A stretch of 64,000 nt of DNA from Emydura subglobosa (taxonomy: Eukaryota; Chordata; Testudines; Chelidae). Location: positions 18,472,230 to 18,536,229 of the forward strand of contig ML680053.1 in the NCBI GenBank assembly GCA_007922225.1, read 5' to 3'. How positions within the stretch are numbered: position 1 is the stretch's first letter; every line of letters starts with the position of its first letter. Below, one piece after another: positions 35,701-48,262 of this stretch. The position numbers were made by a program, and so were the translations under genes. The notes beneath the pieces were generated by a model. The model ran no database searches, was not told where the DNA came from, and saw only the letters and a program-made list of their open reading frames with translations.

Positions 35701-36839
35701 ACATAATGCAAGGTAGTGGAGAACCAGGCCCACAGGGTTGAAACTAGACTGAAAAAGGCAAGACAGCAGTTAGCACAGTATGAAACCTCATCTGAATTTC
35801 ATCGAGTGACATAGCCACACAGTACAGACGCTGCTGTGTGTGTTTGCAGACATTTAGCCTCCTATATAATCTACCAGGACTATTACATCCACCAGGACCA
35901 TCTGCAGTCACTTAGAGGTTAACATCATAATTTTGTCTTGAGTAACCATCTGGCATGAACTCTCCTCCAAAAGAAAATGTGTTCTACACAGTTTTAGTAT
36001 CTCTTGCTGTCTACGAGCATTTCACATGTGAACTTCAAAAGATTTTTTTTTTTAATATATGGATTTATTTCACAAATAGATATTAGAAAAACACGTATAT
36101 TTGGGAACTAACAAGTTATTGAGGTTTATTTTGTTTGAATTCATCCCTTTATGGTTTGAATGCTCAATGTTTTTATTTTTTACAGTTTCTTCCCCATATT
36201 CATTTCAGCCCACTTCAGTTTACTCTTTAGGCTTATGTACGTTCGGTTCAAGTACTACCATTTCATGCCCACTCTAGTCATTAAAATGATTGAAAGTTTA
36301 AAAGCCTGCTGCCTCCTGATCTTGACCTTTTGTCAAGACCTCAGACCAGAATGTGCTCATGTGCTGTCCTTTTTGTTCCTCTATTCATTCCACCCTTATT
36401 CTCTTTTGACATCTAAGCTTTTGAATTCATACTGCTCTCAAGTGCCTCGTATTCACAGGCTTCACTCCTCTCCTCACCTCCATCTTAATAGAAATCCTCC
36501 TTTGCAGTCATGTCTACACATTGCTTGGTTATTTTGGAGCAGGTAGTATGGAATCTCTGTACAATTCACAAAAATGATCAAACATGCTGAATATTCCTAG
36601 TGTAAAATGTCCTATTTACGTATGTGATCCTCTTTGCTCTCACATTTCTCCATTCGGCTGGGGAGACCCAGTGGTGATACTGCCTTAGAAAGTATTTAAA
36701 GCAATTGGTTCAAGGACTCTGCTTTTTTATCTTTCAGTGTGCATGTCCTTGATTCTATAGATTAGATCCTCCACTGGAATAAACCAGAATACTTCCTGAC
36801 ACAGTTTCGAAGGTAACTGAATCTCTAACACCTTCTTGA
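35701..36839. other. Unassigned DNA
   Basis: No gene recognised. An open frame at 36160-36546 (128 codons) is rich in Phe, Leu and Ser because of pyrimidine-rich DNA and has no domain. Confidence 0.45.
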
Positions 36840-37560
36840 CCTCCTTGATGGTGCCCTACTCAGGTCTCAGGCTCTAGCCATCACCCCTCTAGGGCAGAAA
36901 TCTGCATTCCTTTCTCTCCAGAGTGTGGATTCAGGCTGCAATTCACTGTGATGGCCTTAGCATCTGCACTTCTGCAACTCACTGTGATGACCTTAGCAAG
37001 TCTGAGTTTAGTTTCACCTGCCATCCTGTTCTCGCAGGGGCAATGACAGGGTCAGCCAATGACCAGCCAGCCTTCATAAAGCTTCATAAAGTATTTATTT
37101 AGCGCAAAAGCATTACAGAGAAAATGTATCATAACACTTGTTTCCATACATGCTTGCCAGGCAATATTTATCTAGTACATAGGATCCTGGTAGGTCTCAA
37201 AGTACTTCACACCATTTCAACAGGGTCTGTCCATCTTGGTCATGGTGTCGTATCAATTCTTGGATCAAGTGAGAGGGACCCCACCTCTGTACCAGGGTGA
37301 TCAGTTTATAGAGCTCTCAGTTCTTTGTTTGAGGAGCTTCTTAAACCAGTGAAAACCAGTATATGCAATTTTTCCCTCATGGTGGTACTTCTCCAGACAT
37401 GCTTACTTTTCTAGGGATTTGCATTATATCCCCACCCAGTGATTTTAGCTCCTGACAGTTCATTCATCCTGGATAATTTACCTCAGATACGGAATTGCTT
37501 GTCTTGTTTCAAGGAAATTAATCCCTTCAAACCCAGAAGGTAGCTTTATAAGGTGAGAAG
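36840..37560 (-). mobile_element. Possible LTR (boundaries uncertain)
   Basis: Minus-strand order of a TATA-like CTATAAAC (about 37315-37306) and AATAAA (near 37100-37090) with about 210 bp between, similar to the spacing in the LTR at 52140-53111. The sequence has direct sub-repeats ('ctcactgtgatggcc' and 'ctcactgtgatgacc' near 36945-36995). I could not fix TG...CA ends or a target duplication, so this stays a candidate. Confidence 0.4.
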
Positions 37561-39120
37561 GGAAACTGAATCACATTTATTTTTCCATAAAAATAAATCC
37601 AAAGTTTCCCACTTCACCAGATTGCCACTGGAGTAAATTAAGTAAAAGCTCAGTTTTTATTTAAGTCAATGGACATATGCAAATGTACCCCTGCTGAGCA
37701 CTGATCAGACTCTACAATTTTATTTTGTACATTTTAAAAATGACAAATACTCATTACAGAGACTTTGGTTCAGTTACTAGGACACACAACAGCCATGCAA
37801 AGTATGGAAAATTCAAATGAGGGGAAAAAAGATGCAAGGCAAAGTTCAAGCCTGAGAAGCTCCCATGCTGCAGCCATATTCATTGCTAATGTGCATAAAC
37901 TGTGATAAGTGAAAATTAGATTACTTATGTGGGATGACATCACAAGTCCAAAATGTATTCATCCGAAAGCACTCTTTTGTATCTTTGGTATTACTAGATT
38001 TTTGTCCTAGTAATTGCAGTAATGATTTTAGTAATGTTTTATCTCTCTTGCCAAAGGACAACATTTGATGCCATGTGACAATCCTGTGATATAATGTGAT
38101 GACTTGCACTAGAATCTTATCACAATAAGATTTCCATGTGCCAATGCTACAACAATGTTGTGATGAGTAAGTTTGTCCTCCTGCATAACCTCACAAGGAT
38201 GGAAATCAAAGCCAGGCTACTGTAACAATATACTTCTTTGTGATCTATTTTACTTCAAAAATATGCTTCCTTTGGTGCCTTTCATGACTTATTTTTATTT
38301 CTTACTATAAAGTAGAATTTTTTTGTAAATGCTGGTTGTGTAGATCTCTTTGAATTACAAAGGTAAATCCATCCACTCAGTGATGAATGATAAAGTCTGA
38401 CAGACTGCGTTACAGTCTGGAAGGAAATGTTTGTTGTGAATGGTTTAGCACCAAGATAATCTAAGAGTGCAATTTGATGTTTAGTTGGTCAACACATTGC
38501 AAAGGAAATATAATTAAGTGTTCCATAGGGCAAAAAGAATGGCAGGTAAATTGAAATAAGAAGCTATAAAGGCAGGTAATTTGAAGATCCTTAATCTATA
38601 ATGGGTAAAAAGGGCTTTGAGGAGACCACTAGTATAGTCTCTAACAGAAAAGTAAATGGTTGATAAAATGAAACCATAATATTACTTGTAACATTGCCTC
38701 ACATTTCAGAAATTATAGCACTGGGGCAGGCGAGACAATAGAAAGATCACATTTAGAACATGATATTAGGAGGCACCTTTTACTTTGGGTATTATAGATG
38801 CATGACTATAACCAGGAACTGTTGAATACTGATACCAAAACACTGGTTATTTAAGAAGCAATTAATTACTGTTATATAAGAAAACAAGGGGTGATGGATT
38901 AAATGGTTTTATCTCATTACTTTATTTTGCATGTTTGTATGTATATCTATCTCCATTACTAACATTTCTCACTTTGGTATTATTTTATTACATATATGCT
39001 TGTATAGGCAACATTGGATTTAGAGTTGAATAATCTGGTGCTACTCCTCTTCTTTTCTGTTTGTGAATTTCCAACAGACAGATTTCAGTTCCCCTAAAAT
39101 TATTTGCCATTCAGACACTT
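37561..39120. other. Unassigned DNA
   Basis: No gene or repeat recognised. Confidence 0.5.
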
Positions 39121-39391
39121 AGGCTGTGTCTACACTTGAGAATACTTGAGTATGACTGTACTGATAAAGCTGCACCGCTGTAAGATCTCCTGTGTAGCCA
39201 CACTATGCCAACAGGAGAGAGCTCTCCTGTCGACATAATTAAACCACCCCCAATGAGCGGTGGACTGTTGACATAACACTGTCCATACCAGCGCTTCTGT
39301 TGATGTGACTCATGTCACTCAGGGGTGTGTTTTTTCACACCGCTGAGCGACATAAATTATAACAACAAAAGTGATAGTGTAGACATAGCCT
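39121..39391. mobile_element. hAT-like nonautonomous element
   Basis: Begins 'aggctgtgtctacact' and ends 'agtgtagacatagcct', a 16-bp inverted terminal repeat with one mismatch. A central hairpin is formed by 'ctcaggggtgtg' and 'cacaccgctgag'. This structure matches a family that is frequent in turtle genomes by my recollection. No coding sequence; no clear 8-bp target duplication remains. Confidence 0.8.
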
Positions 39392-39518
39392 TAGAATACA
39401 GAAAGAAGCTGTCAGCCTTTTGAGTAAAGTATGCTGGTGAGAGCATATTGCAATAATGATCAGCACACTTTAACGGATACCAAATGATTTTTGGTGAAAT
39501 TTGAAGTGCTGCTTTTTG

Positions 39519-39905
39519 GAGCTGGTTGGAGAAATTCTGGCAGAACCATATACACTAAATCGGGTTGATTTTGCCAGAACATTATTTTTTGTGGGGAAAA
39601 AAACAGTTTAACAAAAAGGGCTAACTAGCCTGTTTTGATACTTTTTTAAAATGAAACATTTCACTTTTTCATTTTGACACGACTCTTCATTTTGAATTGA
39701 ACTGTTGTATTATATTATAATAAAATACAAAATAAATTCAAAATTGAAATAAAACACAGATTAAGACAAAACAAAAACTTTTTGGGATTTTTCCTTTGTG
39801 GAGAATTTTGAAGATTGGGGGAGGGGGGATTTGTTTTGATCAGAAACGAAGCCAGATTTCAAAATGCTTCATGAAACAGAACTTCTGTCATCCACATAGT
39901 TCTGC
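39519..39905. repeat. AT-rich foldback element (tentative)
   Basis: Starts 'gagctggttggagaaattc' and ends with sequence whose reverse reads 'agcagaactatgtgg'. The interior has the 'gaaaca', 'ttttgat' and 'aaaatgaaac' texture of the family at 18298-18664. Confidence 0.4.
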
Positions 39906-40037
39906 TAGTACTGCATGGTCTTTAAAGTTAGAAATAGTCTAGCTCCTAGTTATCACTGACTCTGTCTTCTGTGTAAATACACTGAACTCAGGTGTGTCTT
40001 TAAGGCACAGACCCTGGTAGCCAGGAAGCTCTTAATT
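39906..40037. other. Unassigned DNA
   Basis: Nothing recognised. Confidence 0.4.
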
Positions 40038-40130
40038 CTGCTCTGACTTACTTTGGAGCAACTCCATTAATGATGTGCAATCACTCAAGGTTTACCCTGG
40101 TGTAAATGAGAATAGAACTAGATCTAGTGG
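40038..40130. repeat. Palindromic MITE-like element
   Basis: 'ctgctctgacttactttgg' faces 'ctggtgtaaatgagaatag', with 'gcaactccattaatg' between them. It belongs to the same texture of short elements as 56041-56141. Confidence 0.45.
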
Positions 40131-40669
40131 ATTCAGAAACACAAGTAGGGAGTAGCATTGCTTGTGCACCACCTCTTGACAGGGTACAGATATGAGTCAA
40201 TGTCAGAGTGTAGCAGATTCTGATAGGTACATAAAAATTTCTTCAAGAAAAAAATTGCAGGTGACTCCTGGGTGGTCGCATGTGGTGTGTTCCTGCAGAC
40301 AAGCAAGAAATTGTCCAGTTTCCACTGATGACTCAGAATAAACTTGCTAGCTTTTAATGAGTGCTTAAATTTCAGTACAAAGCATTCTACTACTCAGTTT
40401 GTAGCAGGGTGGCACAGAGCTGAGCGTATGTGCTAAATTCCATTTGAAGCTGGGAACCTCTGAAATTCTTCAAAACAGAATTGTGGTCCATTGTCACTAG
40501 CCAGCTGTAAAAGTAAACCAAATTGGCTAAACAAGGTAAGGAGATTTCCAGTGGTCATAGTAGCTGTAGTCGAAGTCATTTTGAAAACTTTTGAGTTTGA
40601 TTAGGAAATGCCAGTTTAGAAAATAAGAAAAAGGAGGAGAAAAAGAATTGTTCCCTGAACATTTCCTCT
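40131..40669. other. Unassigned DNA
   Basis: Nothing recognised. Confidence 0.45.
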
Positions 40670-40830
40670 TGTCCAGAGCATGTGAGGGACATGGGGAGAA
40701 TCAGTGGGCTGTTAGCCAGGGACTTCTGATTTTTAATCCCAGTGCCATCATTGATTCACTGTTGATCTTGGATGAATCACTCAGCTCTGTGTGTTTTAGT
40801 ATTGTTATTACTTCATGCTGTCCTATAAAA
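40670..40830 (+). repeat. MIR-like SINE remnant (weak)
   Basis: 'gttagccagggacttctg', 'ttaatcccagtgccatc' and 'cttggatgaatcactcagc' follow the order of a MIR-type SINE (B-box neighbourhood, then the 'cttgggcaagtcactt' core). Heavily diverged. Confidence 0.35.
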
Positions 40831-41092
40831 TTGAAACAGCCTCCACATAAAAATATCCCAAGCTCCCTCTCTTTGCTTCTCTCTCAGAAAGTTGCAAAAC
40901 TCACTTCTCCTGGAATGCATTGTATTTCTGTAGACCACTTGCCTCTCCATTTATGCTTTTTTGCATTCTATTTTGCTATACCAGCTCATGTCCATCCCCT
41001 CATCCACTGGGAGAGGGGTTTTGCTACATGTTATTCATATCCTATTGTAAAGTGCCATGTATGCTGATGGCTCATAAAATTAATAAGAGTTA

Positions 41093-41490
41093 AAGCTGGG
41101 TAGAAAATGTTTTTCCTATCCCATGACAATTTTTAAGTTTGTTTAAAAAAACTTCCTGTTCTAAAACAGGACAGAAATTTATAATTATGAAAATGTTTGC
41201 AAGCCAGATACCTGAATTTTTGGGTTGGTTGAAACATTTCATTTTGATTATTTCACCATGTTTTGATTTTGACCCTTTTTATTTTTTTACATTTTTTTTT
41301 ACCTTAAATTAACCTACATTTTGAAACAAAAAATTTTCAAATAAAAAACCTAAACATTTTATTTGGAAAATGTTGAAATAGGATGTTTCAATAATTTCAA
41401 GACTTTTTCATTTTTTTTAATAGGAAATTTGTCAAAACCAACCATTCCTGCAAACATTTTTGGTTTCTAAAAAAATGTTTCATCAATCAG
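41093..41490. repeat. AT-rich foldback element (tentative)
   Basis: Left 'agctgggtagaaaatg' with an interior of 'gaaacatttcattttg', 'ttttgaaacaaaaaat' and 'aatgtttcatcaatcag'. Texture as in 18298-18664. Confidence 0.4.
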
Positions 41491-41559
41491 CAGTCATAAT
41501 TGTAATGATATAATTGCACATATTGGAAAATACAGATTTTGTATCTAACTACATTCGTA

Positions 41560-41705
41560 CATCATAGATTTTTAAGGTTGCAGTGGACCATTATGATCTA
41601 GTCTGACTTCTTCCTGCATAACACAGGGTATTGAATCTCATCATGTAATTACTGCATCAAGCACTTAACTTCTGATTGAGCTAGAACATCTCTTCACATA
41701 TTAAG
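41560..41705 (-). mobile_element. CR1 LINE 3' end, minus strand
   Basis: Read on the plus strand it begins 'catcatagatttttaagg', then 'ccattatgatctagtctg' and 'cataacacagggtattg', the reverse of a CR1 3' end. The same subfamily occurs in plus orientation at 47985-48262 and 49197-49795. About 145 bp remain. Confidence 0.8.
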
Positions 41706-42485
41706 GTGACACAAATGTTACTTTTTTTATTTAGATTTTTTCAGGATGAAAAAGGCATGCATATTCTGCTACACAACATTAAGTATGATAAGCAACTTAC
41801 CGTACAGAAATATGATTCTTGAACAGTGTAACATTCTGAAATGTGAGGACCCAAAAACAATATCTGCTTTGACTAGATATCCACTCAAGTAGAGGAGGAT
41901 ATTTAGAATTAGTTTCTGACAGTTGAGAAATATGAATAATTCATTCATTGAACAGAATCTCCAGTAACCCATCAATAAACTGTAAAGGTTTGTTTTAAGT
42001 TTCCGTTAAACATTCTTCAAAATCTATTTCTTGTTTTTGACAACTGGAAAAAAGTCTAATTTGTTTTCAAATTACAAAACTAAAAGTTCTCATGCGAATC
42101 ATATGCCTGTACAATTTTTTATCCCAATGTAGAAGTCCTGGAGAAATGTATTTTTAAAATAAGTGTATATTTACACTTTCAAACAAGCATATTAATGCAA
42201 ATTCTTTGAAGTCTGGAGCAATCCTATCTTTAATAATAAAGAAATCTCTTAGGAGTCAGATTTCAGTAACTTGATCAGCGTCTTTTTTTAAAGCCTATTA
42301 GTTTTAATGGAAAGGAAAATAATGTGCTGAGTCAGCATCTGAAATGTAAAAGATAAGTGTTAATTCAATATGCATAATAAGTAAAAATTAAGATTAGAAG
42401 CAACAGTTTAAGATTTGTTTTGGTCCCTGGAGAAAAAGAATACTAGTAACAGCTTTCTTTCAACCCAAACAAGTTTCTTAATATT
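41706..42485. other. Unassigned DNA
   Basis: Nothing recognised. Confidence 0.45.
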
Positions 42486-42608
42486 AGGGTGACCAGATGT
42501 CCAGTTTTTATAGGGCCAGTCCCGATATTCAGGGCTTTGTCTTATATAAGTGCCTATTGCCCCCTACCCCTTGTCCTGATTTTCCACACTCGCCATCTGG
42601 CTACTCTA
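42486..42608. mobile_element. Short MITE with target duplication
   Basis: A 123-bp element starts 'agggtgaccagatg', and its right end reversed reads 'agagtagccagatg', giving 14-bp inverted termini with three mismatches. It is flanked on both sides by CTTAATATT (42477-42485 and 42609-42617), a 9-bp direct repeat that is best explained as a target site duplication. The size of the duplication fits hAT (8 bp) or Mutator-like (about 9 bp) transposition. No coding capacity. Confidence 0.85.
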
Positions 42609-42617
42609 CTTAATATT

Positions 42618-44118
42618 TTATACACATGTACACATATTTTATACACATATAGACCTAATTTCTTTTCCTATGTCAATCACAGCTACTTAAGGAAACTTCC
42701 CCACTTCCTGGCTGCTCCTGCATTCCTAAGATTGTGCTAACTCTTGAGAGTTCTATGAAGAGTCAGTGGCTCATGGATCTCTTGAGACCTGTCTTCGCTC
42801 CTCCCCACCAAGCCCCACCTTGTTGTTCTGTGCAGGGAAGCATTGTTTCATTAGTAATGGGTGATGTGACAAGCAGGCAGAGATATAGGGAAAAGATCTT
42901 TATTGAACATTCATGGAGGTAAAGTTACATGATGAGCAGCCAGTGTTTGTCTGGTAGGAGCCTGACCCCGGTTGCTTTCATGAGTCCCTGGTGTCATACT
43001 AAATTAGATCCCTCCTGAAACCTAACCCTTTTCTCTAATCCCACTCATCATACTACAGGCACCACAATAATTGGGTTCAGTGGCACACACACAGTGCTAA
43101 ACCCCTGTTCTGATTCTCCATATGCTGCTTCTCTCCGTGTAGCAGGACCATACAAGTTCCACAACATCTGGAGGTCTGGAGCTTCAGAGGAAAAGGGTTT
43201 TTAATGGATAATGCTTGTAAGGGATGTCATCCAGCCATCATGTTTTAGGTCTTCTAGGGGGTCTTTTCCACCTTGCTTTCACTGGGTCAAAGTCAAAGAA
43301 TACTTGTACAACACTGGGAAATTCTTTTTAATTTGTGATGTCTTTATTTAGTTCACTTCCCCCTAAATAATTAATACATTTACCTCAATCCTGGCAGTCT
43401 CCTAGAGCCTGTTACCTTACAGCAACTGTTCCTGGGCTCCACAAGAATATGTTACCAACAGCTGTACGCATTACTATGAAATGACAAGGTATAACCTCTC
43501 AATAAATAAGGCTATAAAATGAATAAAACCACAGAACTTTCTTGTTCTCAATGGTATCTTCAAGGTTGTATTTAACTGTAATCTTCTAATTACAGTTAGT
43601 TGATAAGTAACATAAGGATATGTGGCTGGACACTCGTGAATAAAAATAGTAAAAACTCTCTCAGAGAGACTGCAAAAAGCTTTGAATCTTTTATTCTCCG
43701 AGGTGTATTTTTACCTTGATAAAGCTTTGTTTTTGTATGTTTTGCAAAGTGTTTCTCTCTGCTCTGAAGAAGTTACCCATTTTATTTATTGCCACATATT
43801 TATTTATTTTTAACAGATGTTGCAGGTAAGAATTGAGTTCTGCTTAGACACTCACAGAGTTGCCTGTAATTTACTTTTCTTTCACACTCAAGAGAGCTGA
43901 CCATGAGAGCCAGTAGTTTTTATCCTATGAAACCAAGAGCTGGGATTGTACTGAGTTTAGCCAGTCTTCTGTGACAAGCCTAAGGGGGCAAAATAATAAT
44001 TTTAGGGAACGGGAGATGGAGACTTTGCCATTCTTTGCGTTTTTATAATGTACAAATTTTAACAAATAGCTCACAGGCTGGATTTAAAATAAAAAGTTAC
44101 ATGACATAATGCAGTTTG
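42618..44118. other. Unassigned DNA
   Basis: No gene recognised. Minus-strand AATAAA signals occur near 42897 and 43335, but I could not frame an LTR or a terminal exon around them. Confidence 0.45.
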
Positions 44119-44190
44119 AACTTGATCCAAATCCCACTGAAATCAGTGGGAGCCTTCTCACTGATTTCAATTGGAGTTGGACCAGGCCCT
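44119..44190. repeat. Hairpin MITE-like palindrome
   Basis: The left arm 'aacttgatccaaatccc' plus 'actgaaatcagtgg' pairs with the right arm, reversed 'gggcctggtccaactcc' plus 'attgaaatcagtga'. Same family as 12460-12532. Confidence 0.7.
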
Positions 44191-44467
44191 ATCAGGCTTC
44201 TGCAAGCAGGAGAATTGCATTGCAATATAGATAGCCCTGCTGACACATTTGGTGCCAAGATGTTTTTCATGTCAATAAATGAAATACAGCCAGAACCATG
44301 TCTGCAAATATTTTCCTTTCCATCTATTTATTTGACAGACTATAACTCTGAAACCTTGTTCCATTATTTTGTTAGCTTGAGTTCACCCGAGATCTGTCAT
44401 TGGAAGGGAAGGGGGAGAAAAAAGCTGATGAATACATCTGTAACCATCACAGTTTCATCTTTTGTTC

Positions 44468-44735
44468 TATTATTATTGTTATTACTATTGGTAGTACAGA
44501 AGGGGCCTATTCTGCTAGGTTCTATACAAACATACATGGGAGAAGCCTCTTCCCTGAAGAGCTGACTATCTAAATTGACCAAGACAAGCAAAGTGTGGAA
44601 GAAAAAGAGAGAGAGATTAAGTGATTTGCTCTAGGTCGTACAGTAGGCCCCTGACAGAGGTGGGAATAGAATCCAGGTCTTTTAGTACTTCATTACAGTG
44701 CTCTGTTCACTAGCCCACACTGTCTCTATGCTTGA
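44468..44735 (-). repeat. L2/MIR-type SINE, minus strand, with (TAA)n tail
   Basis: The plus strand begins with a TTATTATTG-type run (the reversed tail), then 'ggggcctattctgctagg', 'gaagagctgactatctaa', 'agtgatttgctctaggtc' and 'gggaatagaatccagg'. The same order, from the other strand, is seen in common amniote SINE or L2 copies. The matching tail is also at 60396-60535 in plus orientation. About 270 bp, diverged. Confidence 0.55.
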
Positions 44736-46070
44736 GAAATACCTCACTGAGGAGCTGACAATTAGTTCTTCCTTGAATATAACTGGACCGTGTAGATCCT
44801 GTGAAGGCTACCTCTTTAGTCTCTCCATTTTGGCACTGGCAGTGCCTGCTGTACTTTTGTCTCCTCTGTTGGTCGTCATTGTATTGGAGAGGGCTAGGGA
44901 TACGTGAACCTACTGGGATAGATTAATTCCCTGGAACTCAAACCGGATCCTTTTTAGGGGGTCTGGAATGCTTCAAAAAAGTGTGTTTTCACTACAGAAA
45001 CAATATCCTTTTCTAATCCACAACAGAGAGTTCTCCTTTAAGAAGAATCTTTAAACCACCACAATCACTGGAGGCCTTGGCAATGCACCTCCAGTGGAGC
45101 TGAGGTTTCAGGAAGCAAAGGTTGCGGGACCTGCAGGAACCCAGAGTGGAGACCTATGCCTCCTCTGATTCTCATGGCACTCCACACCGCAGCACTGAAC
45201 AACATAAGGAAGAATCTTACTTACTTTGCCTCGTCCTCTTCACAGCTTCTTCCACAGGTCTCAAAGGTGGTGCTGGTAATTCACTGGGTTTCAACCATTT
45301 TTCATTTGCGGACCCCTAAAAATTTTTGAATGGAGGTGTCCCTTTGGAAATCTTAGACATAGTCTGCAGACCCCCAGAGGTCCGCAGATGACAGGTTGAA
45401 AGCCACTTTGCTAATTGGTGGCTGGGAGGTGTCCCAGTAAATGCTATCTCATGTCAACCAGATATTTCAAACTCCGCAGATTACATTTGAAAAATACATG
45501 TTTCTGCATAGCTTTGGAATGCATTAATACAATTAATTTAGTGCTTTTCTGCCATATTTTTTCCTATTACCATTGCATGTCTCCCTTTCTGGCCTTAATA
45601 AAAAGGAAAGGTTGGACTTTCAAGGAAATACATTTTCTCCCTCTTGTTCCCCTTTTGCAATATTTCCAGTATTTTTAGTGCTTCTTATTAAGTGGAATTC
45701 TTTAGAATTAGCTATGAAATAACACACATTGGTTTAACTAAAGAGATCCCCAATAAATGTAAACAGAGAGAGAGCTGCAATAAAGAGGATTTTTCAGATT
45801 CTATCTGTGCATTTACTGTGACACACATTCTGTAAGGAAATCTCTTCAGAGGCCTGAGACTCTTCACCTAACTAAATGCCAGCTTTTTCTCCTCTCCCGT
45901 CCCCCTCATTAAACCAGAAACTCAAAAGAAATGAATACAAAAAGTGAATTTCCTCAATTTGAACTTTGTATTCCCCACATGTTAATAATGGCTGCTGCTA
46001 TCACATGATACATTTCCACTGAAGTGAGTAAAATTATCCTTCTCTGAAGATACCAGTTACAATTTCTTAG
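44736..46070. other. Unassigned DNA
   Basis: No gene recognised. The segment near 45280-45415 ('cgctgacccc'-like words, 'gcggacccctaaaa', 'gcagacccccagagg') looks like an old repeat but I cannot name it. Confidence 0.4.
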
Positions 46071-46335
46071 GGCACAGTCCTGCAAGATGCTGAGCATTTC
46101 CTTCAAGGAAGCATTCAATACTTTCCAAAATCAGGCCGATCTAGCAAAATGCTTCAGCATGTGCTTAACTTTGAAGCATACGAGTAATCCCACTATCTTC
46201 ATTTGAGTTCGAGCAACTCCATGATGGGGCAATGTTTTAATGCACATGGCCTGATTGTGCAAACCATGTTCAAGTAAAAATTCCATTGTAGTCAGCTGGA
46301 GCTTTGCAAGGGTTCCAGGGCTGGGTGCCTGAATT
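46071..46335. repeat. Palindromic MITE-like elements (tentative)
   Basis: 'gcacagtcctgcaagatg' followed by 'gctgagcatttcc', then 'gcttcagcatgtgcttaac' and 'aagtaaaaattccattg'. These phrases are typical of short sauropsid foldback elements, here probably two overlapping decayed copies. Confidence 0.4.
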
Positions 46336-47984
46336 GTGCGAGCAAAATATACATTTTCATAAACAAATGTAATTGCACATACAAAATCCCTGCTTGTGTG
46401 CAGTTACCTAATTTGCATGTATAAATGTGGGTTCTGCAGCTATAACATGGGCAAGAGCCTTTGAAAATTTGGCCCTGGGTATTTGGAATTTAGGAGACTT
46501 AAATAGTACAAAAGAACCTGTGGTCTCCCCGCCCCCTAATTCTGTTGTATTTCTTCCAAGTCTGATGGTTCCCTCTGGCACTTTGTCAGAAAGCCACCTG
46601 AATGTGACAAGTATGATTTCAATGTATGTTGGGTTCAGAAAATAACAGCACCTGCATTTTGCTACATAGCATTTTCACGGAAAGCATTTAAACGTTGATT
46701 TGGGATTCAGAATTGCAGAAAAAGGCTGAGCTTGGATATTTGTTACAATAGGTGGGCCAGTCATGCTTCCAACTGGTCAAAAGAAGTCCAACCTCAAAGC
46801 ATAAATAGCGTCTAGAAGAGGTTGAACAGTTTGATACCACTTGAGTTTGCAAGTAATAGCTCCTGTGTCAACCTTTCAATGCACTACGTTTAGAAAAACT
46901 GAAAATGTATGATATAATTTAAAGGTACAATATTAAAAACAAGGGTTTAACAGACTATCCTGTATCACTGATGACAGACAACCGTACCAATGGTTATCAT
47001 GTTTTTCCTCCTTTGATCAGGGATTTCTACTAGAAAAGAAAGGAAAAGACCTGCTCTTAACCTGATGCAAGTACTTGCCTGTCTCAAGAAAGGATTTTTC
47101 AATGCCTGGCCTTTAGCATGTTTTAAGTTAAAAAATTGTCAGATTTTACATTTATCTTATTTTTCTCTCATCTTTCAGTGAATACAGGTCCCTTCACTGT
47201 GTAAAATTGTCAGTCTCCTAGATTATGTCAGCTTTAACCTTAGTGTCGCAACTTTGGTTATAGCCTTTCATGAATGGAATTAAAAATAAAGAGGGAAGCA
47301 CTCTCTAGTAGAGTAGGTATGTGATGAGTTTCCTTGTTTTATTACTAGCCAAAGCTAATACTATTGTGCTATATTTTGTCCTCATTTTCCCCAATATCTA
47401 TATTTTTAAAGGCATTTTCTGGCAAAAATGTTTTGAATTTCTTAATGGTTTGAAACAATAGAATTCCTAAACTTGGCCTTTTCTAGTCTGTTTAATGGCT
47501 GCAGATACCAGGCTAGCTCATCATCCAGTGTAAACTCAGTTGATTTCAGTAGAGCTACACAGATTTACATGCACTGATGAACTGTCTCTCAGTCTTGGGC
47601 CTCTAAAATTCTACCTGTGCTAAAGAAAATATCTTGTCCTGCAGACTTAATTGCATTAATAACATTGATCCTGTAACAAAGACAGAGTCCACTTGCATGA
47701 TGAAGGAATTTTAAGTCTACATGACTGTTTAAAATGTATAGGTGTTGATGTTCATTATAAGTTTGTAACCTGGATGTTGCAATGATAAACTGTTCTACAG
47801 TGGCACCATTTTAAGTGTCCTCTCCCTTCTTAACTATCACAGATAAATGTCTGCAGTTCTCAGGAACAGTATTTTTGATGGGGAGTACTGTATTTTTAAT
47901 GGCATGTTTATTGCTTCAAACATTAGGACTACATGCTTTGGTGGGGGTTGTACACAGCCAAATTGCGTATGAAGGTATAACAAG
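46336..47984. other. Mostly unassigned DNA
   Basis: No gene recognised. A half palindromic element is likely at 47524-47590 ('cagtgtaaactcagttg', 'gatttacatgcac'). Confidence 0.4.
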
Positions 47985-48262
47985 ATCCAAAGGTTGGCAG
48001 CTGAGGCTAGACGCATTCAGACTTGCAATAAGATGCAAATTTTAACAGTGTGGGTAATTAATCATTGGAACAACTTATCAAGGGTCATGGTGGATTCTCC
48101 ATAATTGGCAATTTTAAAATCAAGATTACAAGTTTTTTTTTCTAAAACATATGCTGTAGTCTAAAAAGGAATTAATATCAGGACGTTTTATGGCCTATGT
48201 TATGCAGGTTACCCAATATGATCATAGTGGTCCCTTTTGGCCGTCTAATCTATGAATCAATG
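47985..48262 (+). mobile_element. CR1 LINE 3' end
   Basis: 'ggcagctgaggctagacg', 'attggaacaacttatcaagg', 'ggtggattctccat' and 'aatatgatcatagtgg' lead to 'tctaatctatgaatc', a CR1 3' end of the subfamily also seen at 49197-49795 and, reversed, at 41560-41705. Only the last part of ORF2 and the 3' untranslated region remain. Confidence 0.85.

Noticed and set aside
36160..36546. Open frame of 128 codons, hydrophobic
   Set aside because: Phe/Leu/Ser richness comes from pyrimidine-rich DNA; there is no clear signal peptide or membrane-protein pattern.
40648..41067. Open frame of 139 codons
   Set aside because: No motif; it overlaps a likely SINE remnant and has no conserved feature.
42867..43420. 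Possible LTR (TGTGACAAGC...CCTTACA with AATAAA on the minus strand near 42897)
   Set aside because: No TATA box in the expected place and the flanking bases do not match.
44116..44565. Open frame of 149 codons, plus strand
   Set aside because: It runs through a hairpin MITE and a SINE tail; the leucine-rich end comes from the TTATTATTG-type repeat.
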